Of a DNA stretch of 64,000 nt, positions 37,609 through 46,548 are shown one piece after another. The notes under the pieces are model-generated. The model did no database searches, was not told the origin of the DNA, and was given only the letters and a program-made list of their open reading frames with translations. Position 1 is the stretch's first letter, and each line of letters starts with the position of its first letter. This stretch comes from Halalkalirubrum salinum. Lineage in GTDB: Archaea > Halobacteriota > Halobacteria > Halobacteriales > Haloferacaceae. Location: the NCBI RefSeq assembly GCF_005543295.1, contig NZ_SRSG01000059.1:1-64000 (forward strand), read 5' to 3'. Both the position numbers and the translations under genes were made by a program.

Positions 37609-38250
37609 ATGATTGACACCGACACGCGATCGGCGACCCGCCTCGATCGCCCTGACCTCCCAGCCGGTGCGCTCGCCGGTCGACTCCGCAGAGCGTACCT
37701 CGAAGCGATGACCGTCCGACCGCTCGGTGCGGATCGCTACATCGTCGAAACCGAGGGCGGAACGTACGTCGTCGACACGGCCGAAGGAAGTTGTACGTGT
37801 CCCGATGCGGCGATCCGCGGGGTTCGCTGCAAACACCGCTGGCGGGTGACGATCGACGAGCGAACCGGCGCGATCGGCACCGATGAACGAGTCTGCGGCG
37901 TCTGTGGAGAGCCGCTGTCGGCGTCGAACCCGACACTGCTTTGTCCGCAACACCGCCCCGAACGCGGCGAGTTCGTTCGCGACCGCGAAACCGGGGGGAT
38001 CGCGATCGTCATTGCCGTCACGCCGTTTCTGGCCGAGGAGTACACGACGCCAACCGGCGAGCCGATCGCGACGTATCCCTCGAACGCCAACTACGGCGAT
38101 CACGAACCGGTCGTTCTGGCGTCGTACACGGGTTCGATTGGTCCGGATACGTCGATCGAAGACGCGCCACGGTACGCGTTTCCGGCCTCGCGGCTCGTCC
38201 GTTTTGCGGACGAACGCCAAGCCATGCGGTTTCCGGGATTCACGGAGTGA
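37609..38250 (+). CDS. SWIM zinc-finger protein
   Basis: A 213-residue protein with a SWIM-type zinc finger (CTCPDAAIRGVRCKH, about residues 63-77), followed by a second possible zinc site (CGVCGEPL and LCPQH) and a C-terminal beta-rich domain of unknown role. SWIM domains bind DNA or proteins. The conserved-looking C-terminal part contains TYPSNANYGDHEPVV. The start at 37609 (MIDTDTRSAT) follows the carS remnant; the frame is open upstream into it. Function unknown. Confidence 0.75.
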   Translation: MIDTDTRSATRLDRPDLPAGALAGRLRRAYLEAMTVRPLGADRYIVETEGGTYVVDTAEGSCTCPDAAIRGVRCKHRWRVTIDERTGAIGTDERVCGVCGEPLSASNPTLLCPQHRPERGEFVRDRETGGIAIVIAVTPFLAEEYTTPTGEPIATYPSNANYGDHEPVVLASYTGSIGPDTSIEDAPRYAFPASRLVRFADERQAMRFPGFTE

Positions 38251-38280
38251 TCGAGCAGACCTGTGCAGTCAGCGGCGTAG

Positions 38281-38778
38281 TCAGGACGTGTCGCCACCGA
38301 GCATCTCGGTCGCCTCCTCGACCGTCAACAGCCCTTCCGCAAGCGCAACGAGCACATCCCGAATCGACTCCGACTCGGCCGTGTCAGCGTCGCGAAGCGC
38401 CTCAAGCGGCGTTCCAGATTCGATCGCCGTTTCTTTTTTGACGCGATAGTTCCCGCCGTCGGTTTGGTACAGCGTGGCTGGGTGAAAACAGTACCACGCT
38501 TCGCGATCGAACCGAGCGGCCACGAGTGGCTTCGCTCCGAAGTTCTGTGCGAAGTAGATGAGCGCTTCGATCTCCTCGCCGGAGAGGTAGATCGGCCGCC
38601 CCGCAGAGGCTTTCGCCTCGATCGCGTAGAAGGCGGTCCCGTCGCCGGCGAGGACATCTGGCAGCTCTCGTTCGGTCGCGCTGCCGCTCGCTGGGGCGCG
38701 CATGACGGCAAACCCAAGCTCGTCGAGGCGGTTGACGAGTTCGCGCTCGCGGCGATCGCCTTTCGCGTTCGAGCTCAC
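38281..38778 (-). CDS. hjc: Holliday junction resolvase Hjc
   Basis: A 165-residue archaeal resolvase of the nuclease superfamily that cleaves four-way junctions during recombination. Active-site elements are visible: RERELVNRL (glutamate at 11 or 13), LPDVLAG with D41, and IEAKAS with E54 and K56. The C-terminal 40 residues extend beyond the usual approximately 130-residue enzyme. Its start overlaps the ahcY stop by 4 bp, an operon typical of haloarchaea. Confidence 0.92.
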   Translation of the reverse strand: MSSNAKGDRRERELVNRLDELGFAVMRAPASGSATERELPDVLAGDGTAFYAIEAKASAGRPIYLSGEEIEALIYFAQNFGAKPLVAARFDREAWYCFHPATLYQTDGGNYRVKKETAIESGTPLEALRDADTAESESIRDVLVALAEGLLTVEEATEMLGGDTS

Positions 38779-40064
38779 GTGCCGTGATCCCAGCTGTCGA
38801 GATACTCCGCCTGCGTGTCCGAGAGCGTGTCGTGGTCGACCCCCTCAGCGTCGAGTTTGATCGACGCGATATCGCGGTCGAGTTCGTCGGGCACGTCGTG
38901 GACGCCGGCGTCGTACGCGTCGCCGTTTTCGGCGAGTTCGCGGACGCAGGCGGCCTGGACACCGAACGATTGGTCCATGACTTCGACGGGGTGCCCCAGC
39001 GCGATCGGGCTCGCGAGGTTGACGAGGCGCCCCTCTGCGAGGACGTTCAACCGCCGGCCGTCTGCGAGTTCGTAGGCCTCGACGCCGTCTCTGGCCTCGT
39101 AGCGATCGACCGCCAACTCATCGAGTGCGTCGAGGTCGATCTCGATGTCGAAGTGACCGGCGTTCGCGAGCAATACGCCGTCGTTCATGACCTCGAAGTG
39201 CTCTTCGACGACGACATCGCGGTTGCCGGTGGTCGTGATGATCACGTCGGCCTTTGCGGCGGCCTCCCGCATTGGCAACACCTCGTAGCCCTCCATGTGG
39301 GCTTCGAGTGCCTTGCGTGGGTCGACTTCGGTGACAATCACGTTCGCGTTCTGGCCGGCTGCCTTCTTTGCGACGCCCCGGCCGCAGTAGCCGTAGCCGG
39401 CGACGACGACGTTCTTGCCGGCGTACGAGAGGTTCGTCGTCATCGCGATCGTTGCCAGCGAGGACTCGCCGGTGCCGTGGACGTTGTCGAATAGCGTCTT
39501 CATCGGCGTATCGTTGACCGCGAACACCGGATATTCGAGCGCCCCGTCGGCGTCCATCGCACGCAGGCGGTGGACGCCGGTGGTCGTCTCTTCACAGCCG
39601 CCGACGATCGACTCGAGCAGTTCGGGATGATCCTCGTGGATCGCCGCGACCATGTCCATCCCGTCGTCGACGGTGATCGTCGGGTTAATCTCGAGGGCCG
39701 CGTCGATCGCCGCGTAGTAGCCCTCCTCGTCAACGCCGCGAACCGCGTAGGAGGTGATGTTTTCGTGGGTGTCGAGCGCCGCGCTCACGTCGTCGTGGGT
39801 CGAAAGCGGGTTGCAGCCGGTGATCGTAACCTCCGCACCACCCAGCGCGAGTAGCTCGACGAGGTTTGCGGTCTTTGCCTCGACGTGCATTGCCATCGCG
39901 ATCCGCTGGCCCGAAAGCGGCTTGTCGGCTTCGAACTCCTCACGAAGCGCCTCCAGAATTGGCATGTGTTGGGCCGCCCAGTCCATCTTGCGTCGTCCCT
40001 CTGTCCGGGCAGCCTCGACATCGTCGAGGTGCGCAGACACCGGCGGGTACGCCGTTTCGCTCAT
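38775..40064 (-). CDS. ahcY: Adenosylhomocysteinase
   Basis: A 429-residue NAD-dependent enzyme that splits S-adenosylhomocysteine into adenosine and homocysteine. It has the [11 protein letters not shown] region, the [19 protein letters not shown] substrate segment and the NAD-binding GYGYCGRG. It clears the product inhibitor of the several methyltransferases in the window. It lies 4 bp into hjc and about 0.9 kb from the SAH/MTA-deaminase-like amidohydrolase gene. Confidence 0.95.
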   Translation of the reverse strand: MSETAYPPVSAHLDDVEAARTEGRRKMDWAAQHMPILEALREEFEADKPLSGQRIAMAMHVEAKTANLVELLALGGAEVTITGCNPLSTHDDVSAALDTHENITSYAVRGVDEEGYYAAIDAALEINPTITVDDGMDMVAAIHEDHPELLESIVGGCEETTTGVHRLRAMDADGALEYPVFAVNDTPMKTLFDNVHGTGESSLATIAMTTNLSYAGKNVVVAGYGYCGRGVAKKAAGQNANVIVTEVDPRKALEAHMEGYEVLPMREAAAKADVIITTTGNRDVVVEEHFEVMNDGVLLANAGHFDIEIDLDALDELAVDRYEARDGVEAYELADGRRLNVLAEGRLVNLASPIALGHPVEVMDQSFGVQAACVRELAENGDAYDAGVHDVPDELDRDIASIKLDAEGVDHDTLSDTQAEYLDSWDHGT

Positions 40065-40132
40065 ACGCTTCGTTCGGGAACGCGAGCAAAAACCCTACCG
40101 AAGGGGGGACGCGATCGGTGACGGATGATTTT

Positions 40133-40157
40133 TGTGTACATACAACGTGTGTACACA
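40133..40157. promoter_or_regulatory. Operator-like direct repeats before the RHH antitoxin
   Basis: TGTGTACA occurs at 40133-40140 and 40148-40155, 15 bp apart, and the second is part of the palindrome TGTGTACACA. They end 2 bp before the antitoxin ATG at 40159. Ribbon-helix-helix antitoxins bind such repeats to autoregulate. Confidence 0.5.
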
Positions 40158-40158
40158 C

Positions 40159-40470
40159 ATGGGAACAAAACGGGTCAACTTTCGGATTCCAGATGAGTTG
40201 ATCAAAAAAGCCGACGTCGCGGCGAAGGTAACACACAAGAATCGAACCGAACTCGTGACGGAGGCGCTCAGGACGTATCTACAGGAGGTCGAAGATAAAG
40301 CAGGCTTCAAAGAGGATGTGGTCGAGCTCTATTTAGACGATGAGATCGACTTCGAGACGCTTCGGGCAGTGATCGGCAGGCAGGACGCAGCGTCGGTCCG
40401 AGCCTCGAAAACGCTCTTGGATACCGGCGAGGAGTTGGCAGACGAGCTGGCGTCGCTTGCTCGAGAATGA
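40159..40470 (+). CDS. Ribbon-helix-helix antitoxin
   Basis: A 103-residue protein with an N-terminal ribbon-helix-helix DNA-binding domain (KRVNFRIPDELIKKADVAAK). A helical C-terminal part (EDVVELYLDDEIDFETLRAVIG) resembles antitoxins that cap PIN toxins. It overlaps the toxin gene by 4 bp. ATG 40159 is preferred because the RHH strand begins right after it and operator repeats precede it. Confidence 0.82.
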   Translation: MGTKRVNFRIPDELIKKADVAAKVTHKNRTELVTEALRTYLQEVEDKAGFKEDVVELYLDDEIDFETLRAVIGRQDAASVRASKTLLDTGEELADELASLARE

Positions 40471-40958
40471 TCGTTGTCGACACGAGTGCATTCATTTCGA
40501 TCGAAATCGGCGATGCCCTCGATCTCGTTCTCTCGACGTACGAGGTCCACACGACGACAGTCGTCGTCGACGAACTTCGCTCGACTGCTGCGTACGACGA
40601 CAGTCACGGGCGCGCAGCCGACGAAGTGCTCGGCTCGATCGAACGGATTTCGGTTCACGATCAGTCGCCGTCAGGAGCGACGACCACCCGTATCGATGCA
40701 GGAGAGGCCAGCTGTGCACAGGTCGTCCAAGATATCGATGCTGAGTTCCTCATTACAGACGACCTCAGGGCACTGCCGGAACTCGAGGCGCTCGTCGATT
40801 GCCGGGTCGCCATCTCGCCAATCCTGCTTCGGGCGCTGGTCACGAACGGTCTGCTCTCGAACACGGAGGCAAAAAGGCGATTGGAGGCGATCGCACACAC
40901 CCGTGACTGGCTGGGTGCACCAATATACCGCCACGCCACGGAGTTATTTGATACCTAG
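40467..40958 (+). CDS. PIN-domain toxin-like nuclease
   Basis: A 163-residue PIN-fold protein. It opens with MIVVDTSAFISIE (first acidic residue D5), has VVVDELRS in the middle with a further acidic residue, and ITDDLRALPELEAL with the third and fourth acidic positions. Together with the overlapping RHH antitoxin it forms a toxin-antitoxin pair; PIN toxins are usually RNases of tRNA or rRNA. The C-terminal extension past the PIN core is about 40 residues. Target unknown. Confidence 0.8.
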   Translation: MIVVDTSAFISIEIGDALDLVLSTYEVHTTTVVVDELRSTAAYDDSHGRAADEVLGSIERISVHDQSPSGATTTRIDAGEASCAQVVQDIDAEFLITDDLRALPELEALVDCRVAISPILLRALVTNGLLSNTEAKRRLEAIAHTRDWLGAPIYRHATELFDT

Positions 40959-42268
40959 CCGTACTGTGCCCGATCGACGAGCGCCGCCGCGTGCTCGCGA
41001 GCAGCCGACAGGACCGCAGGTTCATCGAGCGTCTGGACGACCCCATCTCGCAGCAGGAACTGCCCGTCACAGATCGTGTGTCGAACATCCGATCCGCGGG
41101 CGGCGTACGCGAGGTGGCTCACGGGATCGTGCGCCGGCGTGAGGTGGGCAGCGTCGAGGTCGATCACCGCCAGATCAGCGACTGCACCCGGTTCGATCGC
41201 CCCGCCTGGCAGGCCGATCGCCGCCGAACCGCCCTGCGTCGCCATCTCGACGACCGCGGCAGCGGGGACCGCAGACGCATCACCGTCGGCGAGTTTACCG
41301 ATCATCGCGGCGTCGCGCATCTCATCGAAGATGTCGAGGTCGTTGTTCGAGGCCGCGCCGTCGGTTCCCAGTCCGACCGTGACGTCAGCCTCGCGGAGCC
41401 GCTGGATCGGCGCGATCCCGCTCGCGAGCTTCATGTTCGAGGCTGGACAGTGGATCACACTCGTCTTCGTTTCGGCGAGCAACTCGATCTCGTTGTCGTC
41501 GAGATGGACGCCGTGTGCGAGAAACGTCTCTGGGCCGAGTAGTCCGAGCTCGTCGGCGTACTCGATCGGACGCATCCCACGCTCGTCGACGATCGGCTCA
41601 ACCTCGTCGACCGTCTCGTTGGCGTGCAGATGCAGTCCGACTCCGGCGTCGCCTGCGGCCTCGGCCGCCTCGCGGAGGTACGCCTCCCCGACGGTCGTGA
41701 GGCTGTGTGGCATGATCGCCGTCTCGATCCGGCCGTCAGCCGCGCCGTCGAGTCGCTTCGCGACCGCGATGCTCTCTTCGAGATCCGCCCACGCGTCGTC
41801 ATCGCTCTTGGCAACCGTGACGACACCGTGGCCAAGTCGGGCACGGAGCCCGCTTTCATCGACGACATCAGCGACTCTGTCCTCGGCAAAATACATGTCG
41901 GCAAAGGCGGTAACACCCGATCGGATCATCTCGACGGCGGCCAGTTCGGTCCCGACGCGGATGTCTTCGGGCGTGAGTTCGGCCTCGATCGGCCAGATGT
42001 CCTCCTGCAGCCACGCCTCGAGCGGCTTGTCGTCGGCGTACCCACGAAGCAGCGTCATCGCCGCGTGGCCGTGGCCGTTGACGAGCCCTGGGGTGATGAG
42101 ACACCCAGAGACGTCGACAATCTCGTCAGCGCCTCCGTCGTCTCCGTCGTCTCCGTCAGTCCCTATCGACTCGATCGTCCCCGTGTCCCGGTCGATCACG
42201 ACATCCGCGTCGACGACTGTTCCGTCAGGACGGAGAACCGAGCCGCCGACAAGCGAAAACGTACTCAT
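40955..42268 (-). CDS. Amidohydrolase, probable MTA/SAH deaminase family
   Basis: A 437-residue metal-dependent amidohydrolase. The HxH metal motif is NGHGHAAM. HLHANE, FLAHGVHL and GTDGAASNNDLDIFDE complete the metal and substrate site of the 5-methylthioadenosine/S-adenosylhomocysteine deaminase subgroup. Such enzymes deaminate the adenine moiety of SAH, MTA or adenosine, which fits its place near ahcY. The N-terminal region contains an acidic Asp/Gly tract. It overlaps the toxin gene end by 4 bp in opposite orientation. Substrate is inferred from family and context. Confidence 0.83.
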   Translation of the reverse strand: MSTFSLVGGSVLRPDGTVVDADVVIDRDTGTIESIGTDGDDGDDGGADEIVDVSGCLITPGLVNGHGHAAMTLLRGYADDKPLEAWLQEDIWPIEAELTPEDIRVGTELAAVEMIRSGVTAFADMYFAEDRVADVVDESGLRARLGHGVVTVAKSDDDAWADLEESIAVAKRLDGAADGRIETAIMPHSLTTVGEAYLREAAEAAGDAGVGLHLHANETVDEVEPIVDERGMRPIEYADELGLLGPETFLAHGVHLDDNEIELLAETKTSVIHCPASNMKLASGIAPIQRLREADVTVGLGTDGAASNNDLDIFDEMRDAAMIGKLADGDASAVPAAAVVEMATQGGSAAIGLPGGAIEPGAVADLAVIDLDAAHLTPAHDPVSHLAYAARGSDVRHTICDGQFLLRDGVVQTLDEPAVLSAAREHAAALVDRAQYG

Positions 42269-42362
42269 GCGGTCTGATTTCGGGCATTCGGACTTAAGCG
42301 GACGGTGTTCGATCGCGATCGATCACTGTCGGGGTGGTGAGCGACGATCGCTCCCAGCGCTT

Positions 42363-43022
42363 TCACCGTTCCCTGAGCCGATCGATCCGCTGGCCGAGTG
42401 GCGGCTGAATCTCGACCCACGTTCCGAGACTCGCCTCCCCGGGAGTGACGCCGCGGATGTCGGCGACAGCCTCGAATGCGTCGGCCAACGTCGCAGCACC
42501 GACCCGATCGCCGGCCCGACGATCCGCAAGGAACTGCAACCGTCGCCCAAACCAAAACAGCACCAGCGCGGCCACAGCGATCGCGAATAGGCCGTCACCG
42601 AAGTCGAGCCAGCCGGCGAACATCGCCGTCGCAATCCCGAGAACGGCCGCTGCCGCGGCGATTCGGTACTCGAGGTACAACAGTCGGGCCCGTTCGACCT
42701 CGGCGGCCACCAGTGGGGTCGCAATCTCCGGATCGAGCGTCTCCAGCACGTAATCGCTGACGAGCAGGTAGCGGTAGCCGGGCGGCCCGCGGATCGTGAC
42801 CGAAATCGACGCCTCGCCAACGGTGTCGAGCACCCGAACCGCTGCAGGAGAAAACTCTGCTGGGCCAAGGAGGTTCGAAACGATCGCTGCCTCGTCTTCA
42901 GTCGTCTCTCGGGCATCCCGGACACGGAGCAACGCCAGCGGGCCGACGGTCGTCGCAACAAACAACAGCGCCACCGCGGCGAGCACGAAGACGATCGGAT
43001 CGAGCTGGACCTGCAGGAGCAT
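42363..43022 (-). CDS. Membrane protein resembling an M48 peptidase without its zinc motif
   Basis: A 219-residue protein with an N-terminal membrane helix (about 8-32) and two central ones (about 115-150). YLLVSDYVLETLDPEIATPLVAAEVERARLL aligns by eye with the region of HtpX/M48 peptidases that reads LxxTxxLLxxLxxxExxxVLAHExxH, but the HExxH zinc motif is replaced by AAEVERA. It may be an inactive peptidase homologue. The start at 43022 (MLLQVQLDPI) is set by the membrane helix; the frame is open further upstream. It is divergent from the esterase gene. Confidence 0.55.
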   Translation of the reverse strand: MLLQVQLDPIVFVLAAVALLFVATTVGPLALLRVRDARETTEDEAAIVSNLLGPAEFSPAAVRVLDTVGEASISVTIRGPPGYRYLLVSDYVLETLDPEIATPLVAAEVERARLLYLEYRIAAAAAVLGIATAMFAGWLDFGDGLFAIAVAALVLFWFGRRLQFLADRRAGDRVGAATLADAFEAVADIRGVTPGEASLGTWVEIQPPLGQRIDRLRER

Positions 43023-43087
43023 TCGAGCGTGGTTTCGGGGCGATCGGCGAAAGGATTTCGCTCGCGATCGTTCGGTTCGATGGGAGC

Positions 43088-43139
43088 CAGCGAACCACGC
43101 AGGCGTGCGGCCCCTGGCAGTCAGCGAACCACATAGGTG
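43088..43139. repeat. Imperfect 18-bp direct repeat between two divergent genes
   Basis: 43088-43105 and 43122-43139 share CAGCGAACCAC and then diverge at 3 of the 18 positions; they are 34 bp apart. They lie in the 139-bp divergent promoter region before the esterase gene and could be regulator sites. Confidence 0.4.
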
Positions 43140-43161
43140 GCTCCGTCTCGTTTGCACATGT

Positions 43162-44103
43162 ATGCACGCCGACAGCCTGGACCCGCAGGCGAAACGAGCC
43201 GTCGATCGGCAGGATCGAATCCCGTTCCCACACAGCCGCCGCGCGTTGCCAGTCTTTCGCCTCCTCGAGCGCATCTTTACTCGTCTCGAAAACAGATCCC
43301 TCCCGAGCGTTGGCCGGACAGTCGATCGAACGATCCCCGGTCCTGCTGGCGACATCGACGCACGGTTGTTCCTGCCCGAGGGCTCTGGTCGGTTTCCAAC
43401 CGTCGTCTTCTTTCACGGCGGCGGGTACGTCTTCGGGAGCATCGACAGCCACGCGTGGCTCTGTCGGCACCTCGTCCGCGAGAGCGGTTGTGCAGTGCTG
43501 TCGGTTGACTACCGGCTTGCTCCCGAACATCCGTTTCCGGCCGCGGTCGAGGACGCGTTCGCCGCCGTCGAGTGGGCCGCCGCAAACGCTGATTCGATCG
43601 CCGGGACCGGAACGATCGCCGTCGCGGGCGACTCCGCGGGCGGGACGCTCGCTGCTGTGACCGCGCTCATGGCCGCCGAACAGGACGGCCCAGACATCGC
43701 GTATCAAGCACTTTTGTACCCGGCGATCGGGGCCAAACCAGACCATCCCTCGATGGAACACGCGGGGATCATCCTCAGCGAGGCCGACTTGCGGTGGTTC
43801 CGCGAGTGCTACTACGATAGCGAGATACACGAGCGAAATCCCTACGGAGATCCGTCAAACGCAGTTGATCTCTCCGGGCTCGCTCCTGCGACGGTGTTGA
43901 CCGCAGGGTTCGATCCGCTGCGAGACGGCGCGCGAGCCTACGCCGAACGGCTTGTCCGCGACGGTGTCCAGACGCGCTACGTGAACTATGAGGCGATGCC
44001 GCACGGCTTTTTGACGTTTCGGGAGGTCGATCGCACGCGAGAGGCGATCGCCGACATCGGCGACGATCTAGCCGATGCGATCGTCGACAAGCCGCGACAC
44101 TAG
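43162..44103 (+). CDS. Alpha/beta hydrolase (hormone-sensitive lipase-type esterase)
   Basis: A 313-residue esterase. The oxyanion-hole motif HGGGYVFG and the nucleophile motif GDSAGG are clear. The catalytic aspartate is likely in GFDPLRD and the histidine in [24 protein letters not shown] is typical of the HSL family. It probably hydrolyses short-chain esters in the cytosol; physiological substrate unknown. The start at 43162 ([10 protein letters not shown]) matches the family cap region. It is 32 bp upstream of hisG on the same strand. Confidence 0.88.
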   Translation: MHADSLDPQAKRAVDRQDRIPFPHSRRALPVFRLLERIFTRLENRSLPSVGRTVDRTIPGPAGDIDARLFLPEGSGRFPTVVFFHGGGYVFGSIDSHAWLCRHLVRESGCAVLSVDYRLAPEHPFPAAVEDAFAAVEWAAANADSIAGTGTIAVAGDSAGGTLAAVTALMAAEQDGPDIAYQALLYPAIGAKPDHPSMEHAGIILSEADLRWFRECYYDSEIHERNPYGDPSNAVDLSGLAPATVLTAGFDPLRDGARAYAERLVRDGVQTRYVNYEAMPHGFLTFREVDRTREAIADIGDDLADAIVDKPRH

Positions 44104-44135
44104 TTCTTATACGTCGGTGCGGCGAACTGCCGGGT

Positions 44136-44981
44136 ATGCGCATCGCAGTGCCCAACAAGGGCCGCCTGCACGAGCCGACGATCGAACTGCTAGAGCGGGC
44201 GGGCTTACACATCGAAAACGGCGCAGACCGCAAGCTCTACGCGGAGACCGTCGATCCCGACGTCACGGTACTGTTCGCCCGCGCCGCTGACATTCCCGAA
44301 TACGTCCACGATGGGGCCGCAGAGATGGGGATCACCGGGCTCGATCAGGTCCGCGAATCGGGCCGCGAGCTGGCAGAGCTGCTGGATCTCGCGTTCGGCC
44401 GCTGTCGGCTCGTCCTCGCCGCGCCTGAGGACGGCGACATCGCCTCGCCGGACGATCTGGCCGGCAAGACCGTCGCGACGGAGTTCCCACGGATTACGCG
44501 GACGTACTTCGACGATCGAGGGATCAAGCCGTCGATCGTTGAGGTCACCGGCGCGACCGAACTTACCCCGCACGTCGAGATGGCCGACGCGATCGTCGAC
44601 ATCACCTCCACCGGAACGACACTTGCGGTCAACCGACTGGCGATCATCGATGAGGTGCTGTCGAGTTCCGTTCGGCTGTTCGCTCGTCCAGACGTGGTCG
44701 ACGACGGGAAGGTCCAACAGGTGACGACCGCGCTGTCGTCTGTGCTGGCTGCCAGCGGCAAACGATACCTGATGATGAACGTCGCCAGCGAGGACCTCGA
44801 TGCTGTTAGAGACGTAATCCCAGGAATGGGCGGCCCAACTGTCATGGACATTGCCGGCACCGATGACGTCGCCGTCCACGTGGTCGTCGACGAACGAGAG
44901 GTGTTCGAGGTTATTACGGATCTCAAGTCGGTCGGCGCGAGCGACATCCTCGTGACGGAGATCGAGCGGTTGGTCGAGTGA
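44136..44981 (+). CDS. hisG: ATP phosphoribosyltransferase (long form)
   Basis: A 281-residue HisG, first enzyme of histidine synthesis, joining ATP and PRPP. It opens [11 protein letters not shown] and has the [12 protein letters not shown] segment, the PRPP-binding loop [12 protein letters not shown] and a C-terminal ACT-like regulatory domain (about 210-281). The long form lets it be feedback-inhibited by histidine without HisZ. The stop codon at 44979-44981 lies inside a 27-bp tandem repeat. Confidence 0.95.
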   Translation: MRIAVPNKGRLHEPTIELLERAGLHIENGADRKLYAETVDPDVTVLFARAADIPEYVHDGAAEMGITGLDQVRESGRELAELLDLAFGRCRLVLAAPEDGDIASPDDLAGKTVATEFPRITRTYFDDRGIKPSIVEVTGATELTPHVEMADAIVDITSTGTTLAVNRLAIIDEVLSSSVRLFARPDVVDDGKVQQVTTALSSVLAASGKRYLMMNVASEDLDAVRDVIPGMGGPTVMDIAGTDDVAVHVVVDEREVFEVITDLKSVGASDILVTEIERLVE

Positions 44982-45068
44982 GTCCAGTTCGAGCGATCGG
45001 TCGAGTGAGTCCAGTTCGAGCGATCGGTCGAGTGAGTCCGGTTCGAGCGACTGGTCGAGGGAGTCCAG
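44974..45068 (+). repeat. 27-bp tandem repeat spanning the hisG stop codon
   Basis: Units at 44974-45000 and 45001-45027 are identical, 45028-45054 differs at two positions, and a partial fourth unit follows to about 45068. The 27-bp length preserves the hisG frame, and the TGA stop recurs in frame at 45006-45008 and 45033-45035. Confidence 0.88.
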
Positions 45069-45092
45069 AACGAAACAGTATTCCGATCTCGA

Positions 45093-45473
45093 TCACAGCG
45101 GGGCAGACGCAATAAGCGCGACAACACCCACCAAGATCGCCCCAAGGAGGATCGTCACGACGACGTGGATGGCCGTAATGTACGCCGAGAGCCGACGATC
45201 TTCGCCGTAGAGATACGAAATTGCAGCAAAGTCAATGGCGAGTGCAACTGGCAGCGCGATCGCCGCAGAGATCTCAAACACCTGTGACGTTGTGGAGATG
45301 ACCGCAGGAAGCGGGCCAACGCCGAGTGCTGAAATGAACTTGACGTCCCCGAGAACGTTTCTCGCGGCGATGTGGGCAGTAATCGAAAGAAACAGCGCGA
45401 GTAACCCCACCGTGCCAAGAACGGCAGTCGTCGACGCGTCAGTCTGCAGTGCGATCGACGCAAACAGCTCCAT
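45093..45473 (-). CDS. Small four-helix membrane protein, unknown function
   Basis: A 126-residue protein with about four hydrophobic segments and few charged residues except GEDRRLSAY near residue 90. The genomic place between hisG and tbp seems conserved in haloarchaea as I recall, but I know no function. Its start (MELFASIALQ) lies 62 bp downstream of the tbp stop on the same strand. Confidence 0.6.
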   Translation of the reverse strand: MELFASIALQTDASTTAVLGTVGLLALFLSITAHIAARNVLGDVKFISALGVGPLPAVISTTSQVFEISAAIALPVALAIDFAAISYLYGEDRRLSAYITAIHVVVTILLGAILVGVVALIASAPL

Positions 45474-45535
45474 AGTGTGGGTTCGTTCTAGGCGACACTA
45501 TCGGTTTCGATCCGAGAATACCCAGACGTGCGTCC

Positions 45536-46093
45536 TCACAACAGGCCGAGATCGCCGAGTTTCTCCTCAATAACGGCGATCGCTGCGGCAGCGTCGCCGG
45601 TGTCCTTACCGCCGGTGATGACGACTTTGCCGGAGCCGAACAACAACGAGACGACCTCCGGGTCGTCGAGCCGGTAGACGAGGCCGGGGAACTGTTCGGG
45701 TTCGTACTCGATGTGTTCGAGCCCGAGACCGATCGCGATCGCGTTGAGGTTCAACTGCACGCCAAGATCTGCGCTTGCGACGATGTTTTGGACCGTGATC
45801 TCTGGAGTACCTTCGATTGGGATGTCGAGCGCGCGGAGCTTTCCGAAGACGATATCCAGACTCTCGTGGACTGCGTCGGGTGAGCTTGCACCAGTACAGA
45901 CGATCTTTCCGGAGCGAAAAATAAGCGCTGCGGACTTCGGATCGGTCGTCCGGTACACCAACCCGGGAAACTGTTCTGGATCGTAGTTCGCACCGTCGAG
46001 GTCCATCGCGACGTTCTGGAGGTCAAGCTCAATGCCGATATCCGTCGAAGCGACGACGTTCTCGATCGAGATCGACTCCGCTGAATCGCTCAT
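45536..46093 (-). CDS. tbp: TATA-box-binding protein
   Basis: A 185-residue TBP built of two imperfect repeats. SIENVVASTDIGIELDLQNVA and ITVQNIVASADLGVQLNLNAIA open the halves, and each half contains EQFPGLVYR. The C-terminal acidic tail is short. It nucleates archaeal transcription with TFB. The start at 46093 (MSDSAESISI) is chosen over an ATG two codons earlier. Two TATA-like boxes lie upstream. Confidence 0.95.
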   Translation of the reverse strand: MSDSAESISIENVVASTDIGIELDLQNVAMDLDGANYDPEQFPGLVYRTTDPKSAALIFRSGKIVCTGASSPDAVHESLDIVFGKLRALDIPIEGTPEITVQNIVASADLGVQLNLNAIAIGLGLEHIEYEPEQFPGLVYRLDDPEVVSLLFGSGKVVITGGKDTGDAAAAIAVIEEKLGDLGLL

Positions 46094-46116
46094 ACTCACT
46101 GGTTGGGGAGGCCGCC

Positions 46117-46138
46117 GTATAAAACCGACTTATATACT
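46117..46138 (-). promoter_or_regulatory. Two TATA-like boxes upstream of tbp
   Basis: On the minus strand, GTTTTATACG (46116-46125) is centred about 28 bp before the ATG, and AGTATATAAG (46129-46138) lies 13 bp further up. The arrangement could give two start sites or TBP-sensitive autoregulation. Confidence 0.4.
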
Positions 46139-46144
46139 AGCTGC

Positions 46145-46462
46145 TCAGCACGCCCCGTCTCGACGGCGGAGCGTACGGACGTTTGCGATGGTGACACCCG
46201 CGCCGAGGACGGCGAGAACGATCGGAATCCCGACCGCGATCGAACTCTCGCGAATGAGCAGGTAGCCGCCCGCACACACCCCGAGTGCGCTGAGCTTGAG
46301 GACTGCAAAGCCGATCGGCGTGGGACGATCTGAGAGAAGATACCGGACGGCCGGGTTAGCCTCGACGACACCGGTACGGCGGACCGCGAGCACCGTCGTC
46401 AGATAATCGCCGACACCGTAGCAGCCGATCGCCGCGATCCAAGCCAACAGATCGAGGGACAC
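46145..46462 (-). CDS. Small membrane protein of unknown function
   Basis: About 105 residues with three hydrophobic segments. It reads LLAWIAAIGCYGVGDYLTTVLAVRRTG, then VVEANPAVRYLL, a pattern seen in a family of small archaeal membrane proteins (DUF5658-like, uncertain). The start is unclear: GTG 46462 is chosen, GTG 46477 is possible, and no ATG fits. It lies upstream of tbp on the same strand, 51 bp away, and is divergent from trmG10. Confidence 0.5.
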   Translation of the reverse strand: MSLDLLAWIAAIGCYGVGDYLTTVLAVRRTGVVEANPAVRYLLSDRPTPIGFAVLKLSALGVCAGGYLLIRESSIAVGIPIVLAVLGAGVTIANVRTLRRRDGAC

Positions 46463-46548
46463 GGTCGATACGAGCACGGATGCAGCGATGGTGGGAAGAC
46501 ACTCGTCGGTTTCGATACGCTCATACCCGTTCTGGCCGACCCACCGGT

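Noticed and set aside
41076-42590. 504-codon plus-strand frame opposite the amidohydrolase
   Set aside because: Its sequence is Ser/Pro/Arg low-complexity and antisense to a gene with clear metal-binding motifs.
43088-43139. CRISPR-like repeat
   Set aside because: Only two imperfect copies, no regular spacers and no cas genes.
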